A DNA stretch of 64,000 nt from Ectothiorhodospira haloalkaliphila ATCC 51935 (lineage in GTDB: Bacteria > Pseudomonadota > Gammaproteobacteria > Ectothiorhodospirales > Ectothiorhodospiraceae), in NCBI RefSeq assembly GCF_000633935.1, contig NZ_KK214998.1:1536411-1600410 (forward strand), given 5' to 3'. The first letter of the stretch is position 1. Every line of letters starts with the position of its first letter. The position numbers were made by a program, and so were the translations under genes. The notes under the pieces were generated by a model. It was not told where the DNA came from. It searched no databases and saw nothing but the letters and a program-made list of their open reading frames with translations. Positions 48,234-56,607 of this stretch are shown piece by piece.

Positions 48234-50291
48234 ATGATCCTTGCCGCTCTCGCGATCCCCCTGGTGTTGCTGGCGGCCAGCAAGGCCGTGTCCGCCCAGG
48301 AGACCGCAGCCGACACGGCTGTGCGCCTGGAGCCCGTCCAGGTGAGTGCCCCCCGTCTCGAGCGGGACTGGCTGGGCAGTCCCGCCGCCATCGGACTTCT
48401 GGAACCCGAGGATGTGGGCATGGGCCGACAGGGGCTGCAACTGGACGAATACCTGAATCGCATCCCCGGCCTGCAGATGCAGAACCGCTACAACTTCGCC
48501 CAGGATATCCGCCTGTCCATCCGGGGCTTTGGTGCCCGTGCCCCCTTCGGGGTTCGGGGGCTGCACATCCGCGTGGATGGTATCCCCGAAACACTCCCGG
48601 ACGGCCAGTCCCAGGTGGATGCCATTGATCTGGAGTCCCTGCATCGGGCCGAGGTGATCCGCGGCCCCAGTTCCACCCAGTACGGCAACGCCGCCGGCGG
48701 GGTGGTGGATCTTCACACCCAGCGGGGCAGGGATCTGCAGGGCGTGCAGGCCAAGGTGGATGCCGGCAGCCACGGGTTGCGCCGCCTGGGCATCAAGGCG
48801 GGAGACCGGGCGGGACCCTGGGAGTACAGCATCAGTGGTTGGGATCTGCGCTATGACGGTTATCGGGATCACAGCCGGGTGGAGAAGCGACTGCTCAATG
48901 CCAAGCTGGGCTATGAGTTTGACGATGGCGCCGAGCTGCAGACCGTGTTGCGGGTGCTGGACGCCCCGGACACCCAGGACCCGGGCGCCCTGACCCGGGA
49001 CGAGGTACGGGAAGATCGGCGACAGGCCCGGGAGGCCTCCCTGCTTCGGGATGGCGGGCAGTCGGCCGAACAGCAGACACTGGGCATCACTTACACCCGC
49101 CCCCTGGGTGCGGACGACGAGCTGGAGCTGCGCGGCTTTGTCAGCCAACGGGATTTTCACAACCGACTGCCCTTCAAGGGGGGTGGGCAGGTGCGTTATC
49201 AGCGGGATCACCAGGGCCTCGGCGCCCGTTATGCCCGTGAAACCGCGGCGGGCGGTATCCCCGTCCTTTATGCCGTCGGCATGGACCTGGCTGAGCAGCG
49301 CGATGATCGGCAACGCTTCGACAATCTGGAGGGGGGGATACGGGGGGCGCAGCAATTCGATCAGCTGGAGCGCGCCCGGTCGCTGGGCATCTTCACCCAG
49401 GCCAGTCTGGAACTCACGGATCGCCTGAACCTGGTCCTGGGTGGGCGACACGACCGCCTGCGCATGTCCGTGGATGATCGGTTCAGCGACCCTGGGGAGG
49501 ACCGTTCCGGTCGGCGCGACTTTCGGGAATGGAGTTATCGCGCCGGGCTGGGCTATGCCTGGGCCCCCGGTCATCAGCTCTACGCCCAGTTGGGCACCTC
49601 GTTCGAAAGCCCCACTTTCACCGAATTTGCCAATCCCGATGGCGGCACGGGCCTCAATCCGGACCTGGAGCCGGAGCGGGCCCGCAGCCTGGAACTGGGC
49701 GCCAAGGGCTTTTGGGGGGATACCGGTCGTTACGAGTTGGCGGTGTTCACCATGCAGGTGCGTGACGAGATCGTGAATTATCAGTCGGATAGCGAGCGTG
49801 ACTATTACGAGAACTCCGGTCGCTCCAGACGCCACGGCCTGGAAGCCGGCGCTTCCTGGCACCCTGTGGAGCCCCTGCGCCTGACCCTGGCCTACACCCT
49901 CTCCCATTATCGGTTCCGGGAGTTTCGCGATGAGTCGGGCGAGGATTTCTCTGGCAAGGCCTTCCCCGGCGTGCCGCGTCAGCAGCTGTTCGCCGAACTG
50001 GACTGGCAGGGCCCCGAGGGGCGATTCGTCACCGTGGACATGCTCGCCGTGGATCGGCTTTATGCTGACAACGCCAACACCGAGCGGGTGTCCGGGCACG
50101 TGCTGACGAATCTACGCCTGGGGCGGGCCTGGGAAACGGGGAACACCCGGGTCGTACCCTATCTGTCCGTCAACAATCTGTTCGATCAGGACTACCAGAG
50201 CAACATTCGCATCAACGCCCTGGGCGGCCGCTATTACGAGCCCGGCCCCGGCCGGGAATATGGTGTCGGGCTGAGCGTGCAGTGGCGCTGA
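48234..50291 (+). CDS. TonB-dependent outer-membrane receptor
   Basis: A 685-residue receptor. After a signal peptide (MILAALAIPLVLLAASKAVSA) comes a TonB-box-like RLEPVQVSAPRL. The plug domain has RNFAQDIRLSIRGFGA-like sequence (YNFAQDIRLSIRGFGAR), VDGIPETLPDGQSQ and VIRGPSSTQYGNAAGG. The 22-strand barrel includes ESPTFTEFANPDGG and NLFDQDYQSNIR, and the C-terminus is GLSVQWR. GGAGGTG precedes ATG 48234 at good spacing, so an ATG 21 bases earlier is not used. Layout resembles ferric-citrate and copper receptors, but the ligand cannot be told. No iron-uptake partner genes are next to it. Confidence 0.93.
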   Translation: MILAALAIPLVLLAASKAVSAQETAADTAVRLEPVQVSAPRLERDWLGSPAAIGLLEPEDVGMGRQGLQLDEYLNRIPGLQMQNRYNFAQDIRLSIRGFGARAPFGVRGLHIRVDGIPETLPDGQSQVDAIDLESLHRAEVIRGPSSTQYGNAAGGVVDLHTQRGRDLQGVQAKVDAGSHGLRRLGIKAGDRAGPWEYSISGWDLRYDGYRDHSRVEKRLLNAKLGYEFDDGAELQTVLRVLDAPDTQDPGALTRDEVREDRRQAREASLLRDGGQSAEQQTLGITYTRPLGADDELELRGFVSQRDFHNRLPFKGGGQVRYQRDHQGLGARYARETAAGGIPVLYAVGMDLAEQRDDRQRFDNLEGGIRGAQQFDQLERARSLGIFTQASLELTDRLNLVLGGRHDRLRMSVDDRFSDPGEDRSGRRDFREWSYRAGLGYAWAPGHQLYAQLGTSFESPTFTEFANPDGGTGLNPDLEPERARSLELGAKGFWGDTGRYELAVFTMQVRDEIVNYQSDSERDYYENSGRSRRHGLEAGASWHPVEPLRLTLAYTLSHYRFREFRDESGEDFSGKAFPGVPRQQLFAELDWQGPEGRFVTVDMLAVDRLYADNANTERVSGHVLTNLRLGRAWETGNTRVVPYLSVNNLFDQDYQSNIRINALGGRYYEPGPGREYGVGLSVQWR

Positions 50292-50431
50292 TACGGAGGG
50301 CGGGCCCCATCCCGGGCGCGGCATGGTCTCGACAGGGGCCGGGCAGGCGTGTACAGATGGGCGTGTGACATCGGGTAACCCTCGGGTTGTCCGGTCGGTT
50401 GCGTGAGCCACAGAGACAGGAGGGTGTGAAC

Positions 50432-51196
50432 ATGAAACCATTCGATAACAAGGTCGTGGTCATCACCGGTGCGGCAGGCGGTATTGGCGAGGCCACCGCA
50501 CGGATGCTGCATGCCCAGGGTGCGCGGTTGCTGCTGACGGATCGGGAGCCTGACGGGGTGGAGCGCCTCGCGGCGGAACTGGGCGAGGGGGTCGCCGCCA
50601 TGGCGGTGGACGTGAGTCGCGAAGCCGATAACCAGGCCATGATCCAGGAGGCCGAAAAACGTTTTGGTGCCGTGAACGCGGTGTTTCTCAACGCCGGGAT
50701 CGAGGGGCAGGTCGGGCCGATGGAAAGCCTGGACCAGGCAGCCTGGGACAAGGTGTTTGCGGTCAACGTGCACGGCGTGCGCATGGGTATCCTGGCGGCA
50801 CTGCCGGCACTGCGCCGCGCGGGGGGTGGGTCCATCCTCATCACCGCCAGTGTGGCCGGCGTGCGCGGCGCAGCGGGTCTCTCCCCCTATGTGTCCAGCA
50901 AGCACGCGGTGATGGGCATGATGCGCACCGCCGCCGCCGAACTGGGGCCCGAGGGCATTCGCGTGAACACCGTCAACCCCGGCCCCGTGGACAACCGCAT
51001 GATGCGCTCCATCGAGGACCAGGCCAATCCCGGTCATGGTGATGAGGTCAAGGCCGGCTTCGTGGAGCGCATGCCCCTGGGAAGGTATGTCACCAATGAA
51101 GAGGTGGCCGGTGTGGCAGCCCTGCTGCTGTCCGAGGCCTCCAGCGGTGTGACGGGCACCCACTATCTGGTAGACGCCGGGCTCACGGCCCATTGA
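50432..51196 (+). CDS. Short-chain dehydrogenase/reductase
   Basis: A 254-residue classical SDR. The cofactor motif is VVVITGAAGGIGEATARML with an acidic residue in LLLTDREPDG, which favours NAD(H). NAGIEG, the catalytic Ser in ILITASVAG and YVSSK are present, with PGPVDNRMMRS after them. ATG 50432 follows CAGGAGGG. The substrate is unknown; general 3-oxoacyl or sugar-alcohol dehydrogenases look alike at this level. It is 31 bases before the small membrane protein gene and may be cotranscribed with it. Confidence 0.9.
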   Translation: MKPFDNKVVVITGAAGGIGEATARMLHAQGARLLLTDREPDGVERLAAELGEGVAAMAVDVSREADNQAMIQEAEKRFGAVNAVFLNAGIEGQVGPMESLDQAAWDKVFAVNVHGVRMGILAALPALRRAGGGSILITASVAGVRGAAGLSPYVSSKHAVMGMMRTAAAELGPEGIRVNTVNPGPVDNRMMRSIEDQANPGHGDEVKAGFVERMPLGRYVTNEEVAGVAALLLSEASSGVTGTHYLVDAGLTAH

Positions 51197-51227
51197 TCCG
51201 CCGATTCATATCCCCGGAAGAGTGACC

Positions 51228-51716
51228 ATGTCGGAAAAATCCCGTTTTCTGCCCCATGCCGAACGCCTGGTCTGGTTCGGTTTCATGCTGTTCCTGCTGA
51301 TCACCGCGATGATCTACATCCATCGGGGGATTGGTCTGGAGCGGGATGTGCAGCAGGCTCACCAGGAAATCCTGGCGCTTCAGATGCGCCTGAATGAGGT
51401 TACGTCGGGTCAGGTGGCGCAGCCCGCCGCTGTGGGGCTCACCCAGGGGCAGGAGCGGCGTCTGCGCCGGCTGGGGCTGAATCAGCCCCGGGAGGATCTG
51501 CTGAACGACCTGGTTCAGCAACCCGAATTGATCGATCATGATCCGGTGCTGGGCGGGACCCTGTTCTTTGTGCCCGACGAAACCCACGTCCTCAATGACC
51601 GCTGGGTGCTGGCCACCTTCGAGGACGGTCACATCAGGGGCCAGATGCTGCTGGAATACGAGGTGGCCTTCGGCACCATCGACTGGCGCGTCCTGGACTC
51701 CGTGCTGGATCGTTAG
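51228..51716 (+). CDS. Small membrane-anchored protein of unknown function
   Basis: A 162-residue protein with one N-terminal membrane helix (LVWFGFMLFLLITAMIYIH) followed by a short coiled coil (LERDVQQAHQEILALQMRL) and a compact soluble domain ending DWRVLDSVLDR. The domain has FFVPDETHVLNDRWVLATFE, suggesting a beta-rich fold. I do not recognise the family. GGAAGAG precedes ATG 51228. Its stop lies 12 bases from the convergent FNR gene end. Confidence 0.75.
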   Translation: MSEKSRFLPHAERLVWFGFMLFLLITAMIYIHRGIGLERDVQQAHQEILALQMRLNEVTSGQVAQPAAVGLTQGQERRLRRLGLNQPREDLLNDLVQQPELIDHDPVLGGTLFFVPDETHVLNDRWVLATFEDGHIRGQMLLEYEVAFGTIDWRVLDSVLDR

Positions 51717-51728
51717 TCGGCGCTTTCC

Positions 51729-52517
51729 TCAGCCACCTGCCGAGACTTCGGGGCGCTGCTCGCACGCGGCGGTGCACTGTGCCTGCTGTCCATGCAGCCC
51801 CGCCACGCGCCGCAGGCCCTCGATGTCGTGCAGGGTGATCAGCTTGCGGCGCACGGTGATCAGGTCCTGACTCTGGAAGCGGCTGAACATCCGGCTGACC
51901 GTTTCCACCGCCAGTCCCAGATAGTTGCCGATATCGTTACGGGACATGGTCAGATTGAATTCATGCCGGGAGAAGCCGCGGCGCCCGAAGCGGTCGGAGA
52001 GGTTGAGCAGAAACGCCGCCAGGCGGGCATCGGAGGCGCGCTTGCCCAGCAGGGTCATGAGTTGCTCATCGCTTTGCAGTTCGCGGCTCATGATCCTGAG
52101 CAGTTGATGCTGCAGCCCCGGGGTACGTCCCGCCAGGGCCTCCAGACCATCGAAGGGAATCTCGCAGACACTGGATGTTTCCAGGGACAGCGCCGTGCAG
52201 GGGTGCACCCCATCGCCGATGGCGTCCAGCCCAAGCAGTTCGCCCGGCAGGTGGAAGCCGGTGATCTGTTCCTCGCCATCATCGGTGAGCACGAAGGTCT
52301 TCACCGATCCACAGCGGACAGCATACAGGCAGCCCAGCGGGTCTCCTGCCTGATAGAGCAGATCGCCGCGATGCACCGGGCGCTTGCGGCTGATGATGCC
52401 CTCCAGCAGTTCCAGGTCCTCCAGGGGGACCCCCAGCGGCAGGCATAGATCACCCAGACTGCAGGCCTTGCAGGCCTGTTTGAGATTCTTGATGTTCATG
52501 ACATTGCTCGGGGTCAT
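51729..52517 (-). CDS. fnr: FNR/Anr-type oxygen-sensing transcriptional regulator
   Basis: A 262-residue CRP/FNR protein. The N-terminal cluster CKACSLGDLC (Cys16, Cys19, Cys25) plus Cys118 in SSVCEIPF match the four ligands of the [4Fe-4S] sensor of E. coli FNR. EEQITGFHLPGELLGLDAIG is highly alike. The recognition helix has VETVSRMF with Glu, Ser and Arg in the FNR positions, implying TTGAT-N4-ATCAA sites. A C-terminal extension adds two more cysteines (QCTAACEQ). The start may be ATG 52517 or 52499. It would switch genes under low oxygen, fitting an anaerobic or phototrophic lifestyle. Confidence 0.93.
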   Translation of the reverse strand: MTPSNVMNIKNLKQACKACSLGDLCLPLGVPLEDLELLEGIISRKRPVHRGDLLYQAGDPLGCLYAVRCGSVKTFVLTDDGEEQITGFHLPGELLGLDAIGDGVHPCTALSLETSSVCEIPFDGLEALAGRTPGLQHQLLRIMSRELQSDEQLMTLLGKRASDARLAAFLLNLSDRFGRRGFSRHEFNLTMSRNDIGNYLGLAVETVSRMFSRFQSQDLITVRRKLITLHDIEGLRRVAGLHGQQAQCTAACEQRPEVSAGG

Positions 52518-52662
52518 GGCTGCACTCGTCAAGTGGGTTAGACCGCCTGTCCGGAAAATCCCGGCAACCGGGTTGAAGATACTTGAGTTTAGCACTGGGG
52601 TACAAGCCTGCCAGGGGAACTCCATTCACCTGTCGGATTCACCTGTCAGCGGTTTCGGAGCA

Positions 52663-53070
52663 CTAGCCAGGGTTGCGCGGGCGAGAGGCGTTGTAACGGG
52701 TGGCCAGGCCATGGCCCAGCCAGGTGGCTGCCAGGGCAGCGATCAGGTGCAGGCCCAGGACAACGGCCGCAGAGGTTAACCCGTTCGCGTGGGCCCAATC
52801 CAGGGTTTCAACGCTGAGCATGGAAAAGGTCGTGAATCCCCCCAGGAATCCCGTGACCACCGTCTGGTAGACGGTGGGGCTCACCTTGAGGCGTCCCTGG
52901 GGCCCGGTGAGGGTGGCGAAGGCGCCAATGAGCAGGCAGCCCAGCAGGTTCACGGCCAGCGTGGCGACAGGGTGCGCCAGACCCAGGCCGCCCACCACGG
53001 CGATGCCCACCAGGTAACGGCTCAGTCCGCCCAGGGCGGTGCCAGCGGCGATGGCCAGATGCAGTCTCAT
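52663..53070 (-). CDS. crcB: Fluoride channel CrcB, second paralogue
   Basis: A 135-residue four-helix membrane protein. GTALGGLSRYLVG, ATLAVNLLGCLLIGAF and FLGGFTTFSMLSVETL are the CrcB/Fluc signatures, including the central TTFS turn. It starts in ATGA overlap with the stop of the upstream crcB copy. Paired small crcB genes usually encode the two oppositely oriented halves of one fluoride exporter. It ends the operon of the ligase and protease genes. Confidence 0.93.
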   Translation of the reverse strand: MRLHLAIAAGTALGGLSRYLVGIAVVGGLGLAHPVATLAVNLLGCLLIGAFATLTGPQGRLKVSPTVYQTVVTGFLGGFTTFSMLSVETLDWAHANGLTSAAVVLGLHLIAALAATWLGHGLATRYNASRPRNPG

Positions 53071-53462
53071 GGGAGGGGCGCCACGAGCATCGTCAGTTGA
53101 TATCCCAGCCAGGCTGCCCCCAGGCAAGCCGTGCCCGAGGCCAGAAGATTGCCTGCGGCCCTGACGGGCTTCCCCTCTCTTGCCAGGTTGAGGGTCTGCA
53201 GGGCGAAGGACGATACGGTGGTATAGCTTCCCAGAAAACCCAGCATCAGCAGGGCAAACAGGCCCGGCGAGGTCGGGTGGTCGGAGGGCCACAGGGCGAT
53301 GAGCACCCCGGCGGCCAGGGTACCGCTGACATTGACCACCAGCGTGCCCCAGGGGAATGCCGTGCCGGCGAGCTGGGTGACCCATGCGCCCACCTGGAAC
53401 CGCGCCACGCCGCCCGCGGCGCTGCCCAGGAGAACCCCCATCAGGGTCTCAGCGGTGATCAT
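53067..53462 (-). CDS. crcB: Fluoride channel CrcB, first paralogue
   Basis: A 131-residue four-helix protein beginning MITAETLMGVLLGSAAGG. It has WGTLVVNVSGTLAAGVLIAL and MLGFLGSYTTVSSFALQTLN; the central turn reads TTVS instead of TTFS, so one pore-lining phenylalanine is replaced in this half. It starts two bases after the ATP-grasp ligase stop and overlaps the second paralogue. The pair probably forms a heterodimer. Confidence 0.9.
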   Translation of the reverse strand: MITAETLMGVLLGSAAGGVARFQVGAWVTQLAGTAFPWGTLVVNVSGTLAAGVLIALWPSDHPTSPGLFALLMLGFLGSYTTVSSFALQTLNLAREGKPVRAAGNLLASGTACLGAAWLGYQLTMLVAPLP

Positions 53463-53464
53463 GC

Positions 53465-54430
53465 CTAAGCCGCGGGCTTGGCTGCACTCGAGAAGCACTC
53501 CTGTGCCAGCGCCGCGCGACGCTGCGGGCTGAGCCCCTCCCGGTGAAGTGATTCGATCAGGCGCACCCGCTCACCCAGTCCCGAACCATTGGCCAGTTGT
53601 ACTGCCAGGCCCGGGCGAGCATTGAGTTCCAGCATCAGCGGCCCCCGCTCCCGATCCAGCACCACGTCCACCCCCAGATAGCCCAGGCCGGTGATCTCGA
53701 AGCACCGTGCCGCCATTTCCAGCAAGGCGTCCCAGCCGGGGATCTGCAGGCCCTGTATGGGGGCGCCGGTGTCCGGGTGCACGTCGACGATGCGGTTATG
53801 CCACACCCCCTTTCCAGTGCGCCCCGTACCCAAGTTGACACCCACGCCTACCGCTCCCTGATGCAGATTGGCCTTGCCATCGGAATCACGGGTGGGCAGG
53901 CGCACCATGGCCATGATGGGGTATCCCTTGTAGACGACGGTTCGGATGTCCGGTACGCCCTGATGGCTGACCTTCTCGAACAGGGGGTCGAATTTCACCC
54001 GGTATTCCACCATGGCCTTGTCCGGCTGGCCGCCCAGGCTGTGCATGCCGCTGAGCACATTGGATACATGGTGACCTACACCCTCCAGATCCACCATGCG
54101 GCCGCTGGATTTGCGAAAGCTGTCCCGCATGCGCCCGGTGATCACCAGGATGCCGTTGCCCCCGGCTCCATGGGCGGGCTTGATGACGAAGTCATCACTG
54201 CGCGCCACAATGCGGGGCAGGTGACGGATGTCGTGGTTGGTTTCGATCACCCCATAAAGCTCAGGCACGGCCATGCCCGCCTCCAGGGCCAGTTGCTTGG
54301 TGCGCAGCTTGTCGTCCACCAGAGGGTAGAGTGGGCGGGGGTTGTGTTCAGCGATCAGGTCGGCATTGCGCTGGTTCATGCCCACCACGCCCTTGCGTCG
54401 GAGTTCACGCGGGGAGATGAACCACTTCAT
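53465..54430 (-). CDS. Alpha-L-glutamate ligase-like ATP-grasp protein
   Basis: A 321-residue RimK-related ATP-grasp enzyme. The segments DDFVIKPAHGAGGNGILVI (ATP loop), EYRVKFDPLFEKV, GYLGVDVVLDRERGPLMLELNARPGLAVQ (metal ligands) are seen. Such enzymes join an amino acid, often glutamate, to a peptide or small acceptor. It overlaps the 7TM transglutaminase-like gene in ATGA form. The set protease, 7TM transglutaminase and ligase is conserved across many proteobacteria and is thought to act on an unknown peptide in the envelope. Confidence 0.88.
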   Translation of the reverse strand: MKWFISPRELRRKGVVGMNQRNADLIAEHNPRPLYPLVDDKLRTKQLALEAGMAVPELYGVIETNHDIRHLPRIVARSDDFVIKPAHGAGGNGILVITGRMRDSFRKSSGRMVDLEGVGHHVSNVLSGMHSLGGQPDKAMVEYRVKFDPLFEKVSHQGVPDIRTVVYKGYPIMAMVRLPTRDSDGKANLHQGAVGVGVNLGTGRTGKGVWHNRIVDVHPDTGAPIQGLQIPGWDALLEMAARCFEITGLGYLGVDVVLDRERGPLMLELNARPGLAVQLANGSGLGERVRLIESLHREGLSPQRRAALAQECFSSAAKPAA

Positions 54431-55956
54431 GATGCCTTTTCTCCCTTGAAAGCCTTGAAACGTACCAGTTCACTGAGCCGGTAGCCGGTATAGCGGCCCA
54501 GCAGCAGGGTGACTGCCAGGGCGATCAGCAGCAACTCCGGGAATACGAAGAACAGGTGATCGATCGTGGGGTTGATCATCAGCAGATAGGCGGCAGCCGC
54601 CACCGCCAGGCTGCCAATACCCTGGCGGATGGCGTCCGATGGGCCGTGCTCCTCCCAGACGATGGACATGCGCTCAATGGTCATGGCCAGGATCACCATG
54701 GGGAACAGGGCCACCGACAGCCCGTGTTCAATGCCCAGGTTGTGGCTGAGGATGCTCAGGGTGAGCATCAGCATGATCACCACGATCACCACCGAGGCCA
54801 ATCGGGGTACCAGCAGCAGCTTGAGTCGGTCCAGGTAGAATCGGATGGCGAGCCCCAGGGATACGATCAGTGTGAACAGGATGATGCCGCCCAGAAGCTC
54901 GGTCTCCCGAAAGGAGAGGGCGATGAGCACGGGCATGAAGGTGCCAAAGGTCTGGATGCCCACGATGTTGCGCAGAAGCACGATGATCATGGCGCCCAGG
55001 GGGACCAGCAGCAGCACCCGGTACATGTTCTGGGTCTGCACCGGCAGGTTGAACAGTGAAAAGTCCATCAGCCAGGAATCCATGACCTGGGCCCGCTGCT
55101 GAGCCACGTCGATGGCGTCCATGTAGTTCTGGGTCACCGCGAAGCTGATCTGCGGGTTGCGCGCCCGGTTCAGTCTCACCGGGTCCTCGTCCCCGTACCA
55201 CCACACCATGAAGTTCTCCGGATACCCCACGCTGCCGTCATGGATGTTGATGGGTACCCACTCTCGGGTGTTGTGCACCTCAAGCCAGGTTTGCAACTGC
55301 AGGTCCCGGGACCTCTCTGTCAGGGGGATGCCATGAGCCATGCGCGCCGGGATGCGCGCTCCGGCCAGCAGGTCGATGGCGGTTCGAACCTTGGCACGGT
55401 CGCTGTCCGAGCTGGATACGAACAGGCTGATGTTCTCGTCGGGCTCCTGCTTCAGGTCACGCACCAGCACCGTGGCAAAACTGGTGATGTCGGCTGACCG
55501 GGCGCGTACCCGCGTGATCACTTCCTCGGCCGCCGAGGCGTAGGGCTCCTCCCATTGCGGCGGGCTGACAGGCCCTGGGTAGGGATCCTCGCCGCGTCGG
55601 TCCCGGTCCAGCCGATAAACGGTGGTCCGATAATAGAGCACCTGCCGCCCACTGGGCTGGCGGGTGGTCCACACCGCCTCCCGGTTCTCACCCACGAGCC
55701 CGGTGGTGAGGCCATAGCCCCGGGAAATGAAGTTCTCGTCCAGGATGGCCAGCCCCCTGGGCTGATCCGGGATGAACACCCGCGCCGTCACCGCGCCCCC
55801 CGTGGGTTCGAAACCAACCCGTGCCTCCACGATCCAGTTGCTGGTGGTCTGGGCTGGCGTCAGCGGGAATCCCAGGTTGAAGGCCTTGTGGTAGAACATC
55901 GTCAGGCTCATGGCAACCAGGGCCATGATCAGCAGGGGCAGGTGAAATCGCTTCAT
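54427..55956 (-). CDS. Inactive transglutaminase fused to seven membrane helices
   Basis: A 509-residue inner-membrane protein. One N-terminal helix (LPLLIMALVAMSLTMFY) leads into a periplasmic transglutaminase-like domain of about 250 residues. The region AIDLLAGARIPARMAHGIPL has alanine where active enzymes have the catalytic cysteine. About seven helices follow from residue 290 (LLLVPLGAMIIVLLRNIVG onward). It is the middle gene of the retropepsin-ligase set. It probably binds rather than cleaves a peptide and anchors the ligase at the membrane. Confidence 0.88.
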   Translation of the reverse strand: MKRFHLPLLIMALVAMSLTMFYHKAFNLGFPLTPAQTTSNWIVEARVGFEPTGGAVTARVFIPDQPRGLAILDENFISRGYGLTTGLVGENREAVWTTRQPSGRQVLYYRTTVYRLDRDRRGEDPYPGPVSPPQWEEPYASAAEEVITRVRARSADITSFATVLVRDLKQEPDENISLFVSSSDSDRAKVRTAIDLLAGARIPARMAHGIPLTERSRDLQLQTWLEVHNTREWVPINIHDGSVGYPENFMVWWYGDEDPVRLNRARNPQISFAVTQNYMDAIDVAQQRAQVMDSWLMDFSLFNLPVQTQNMYRVLLLVPLGAMIIVLLRNIVGIQTFGTFMPVLIALSFRETELLGGIILFTLIVSLGLAIRFYLDRLKLLLVPRLASVVIVVIMLMLTLSILSHNLGIEHGLSVALFPMVILAMTIERMSIVWEEHGPSDAIRQGIGSLAVAAAAYLLMINPTIDHLFFVFPELLLIALAVTLLLGRYTGYRLSELVRFKAFKGEKAS

Positions 55957-55988
55957 GCGGTGTCCTTGGGGTGGCGCGTGGGACTGAA

Positions 55989-56528
55989 TCAGTCGAGATC
56001 GCAGTCCGGGGCCTGCAGGTACTTGTCCCTGGAATCCAGCAGGATGGCACCTGCCATGTGGTTGCGACCCACCAGCAGTTGATAGCTCAATGCCGTGCGG
56101 TCAATCAGGCTGACCTCCTCCTTGCGGTAAACATCCCCCATGCAAAGGCCCATCTCGACCACGGGGCGCCGCTGATGGTTGCCACTGTGGCGGATGATGC
56201 GCACATGCCGGGTGATCTCCCTTTCCAGGCGGATCATGTTGCTCTCATCGTTCGGGTCGATCATGTCAAAGGCGATCCATTCCTTGCCGTCACGCTCGAA
56301 GGTCTCCTTGTTCAGGGCGTTCAGGGAACTGGTGGTGGCGCCGGTGTCCATCTTTGCCTCCAGTACGATCCCTTCCGGCATCAGGGCGACATTTTCCACC
56401 CAGCCCAGAATGCGCATCTGTTCCGTGTGCTCCGTTTGCTGCGCATTTTCGGGTCCATCCGCTTCATCTGCACCGACCACGGGCGCAAGCATTGCGCCGA
56501 CCAGCGCGCTCATTACCAGCCACTTCAT
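55989..56528 (-). CDS. Retropepsin-like aspartic protease (RimK-linked, PF05618 type)
   Basis: A 179-residue secreted protein with a signal peptide (LVMSALVGAMLAPVVGA). The catalytic motif is MDTGATTSSLNAL, the single-copy D-T-G of retroviral-type aspartic proteases, so it would act as a dimer. LLVGRNHM near the end fits the second structural motif. These proteins were long annotated as ATP-dependent zinc proteases. It is 32 bases upstream of the 7TM transglutaminase gene and first in this operon. Confidence 0.88.
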   Translation of the reverse strand: MKWLVMSALVGAMLAPVVGADEADGPENAQQTEHTEQMRILGWVENVALMPEGIVLEAKMDTGATTSSLNALNKETFERDGKEWIAFDMIDPNDESNMIRLEREITRHVRIIRHSGNHQRRPVVEMGLCMGDVYRKEEVSLIDRTALSYQLLVGRNHMAGAILLDSRDKYLQAPDCDLD

Positions 56529-56607
56529 TCCGATCTCCAGTTTTTTCGGTATTACTTCACAATTTTAGGGGGTCGCCCGCCCCAGGAACGTTGACGAACA
56601 CCCCATT

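Noticed and set aside
47655-50099. An 814-codon minus-strand open frame across pyrD, the tRNA and the TonB receptor
   Set aside because: It spans a tRNA gene and a terminator, and runs antisense to two clear genes.
53463-53470. Possible fluoride riboswitch before crcB
   Set aside because: The upstream crcB copy starts two bases after the preceding stop, so there is no room for a riboswitch leader there.
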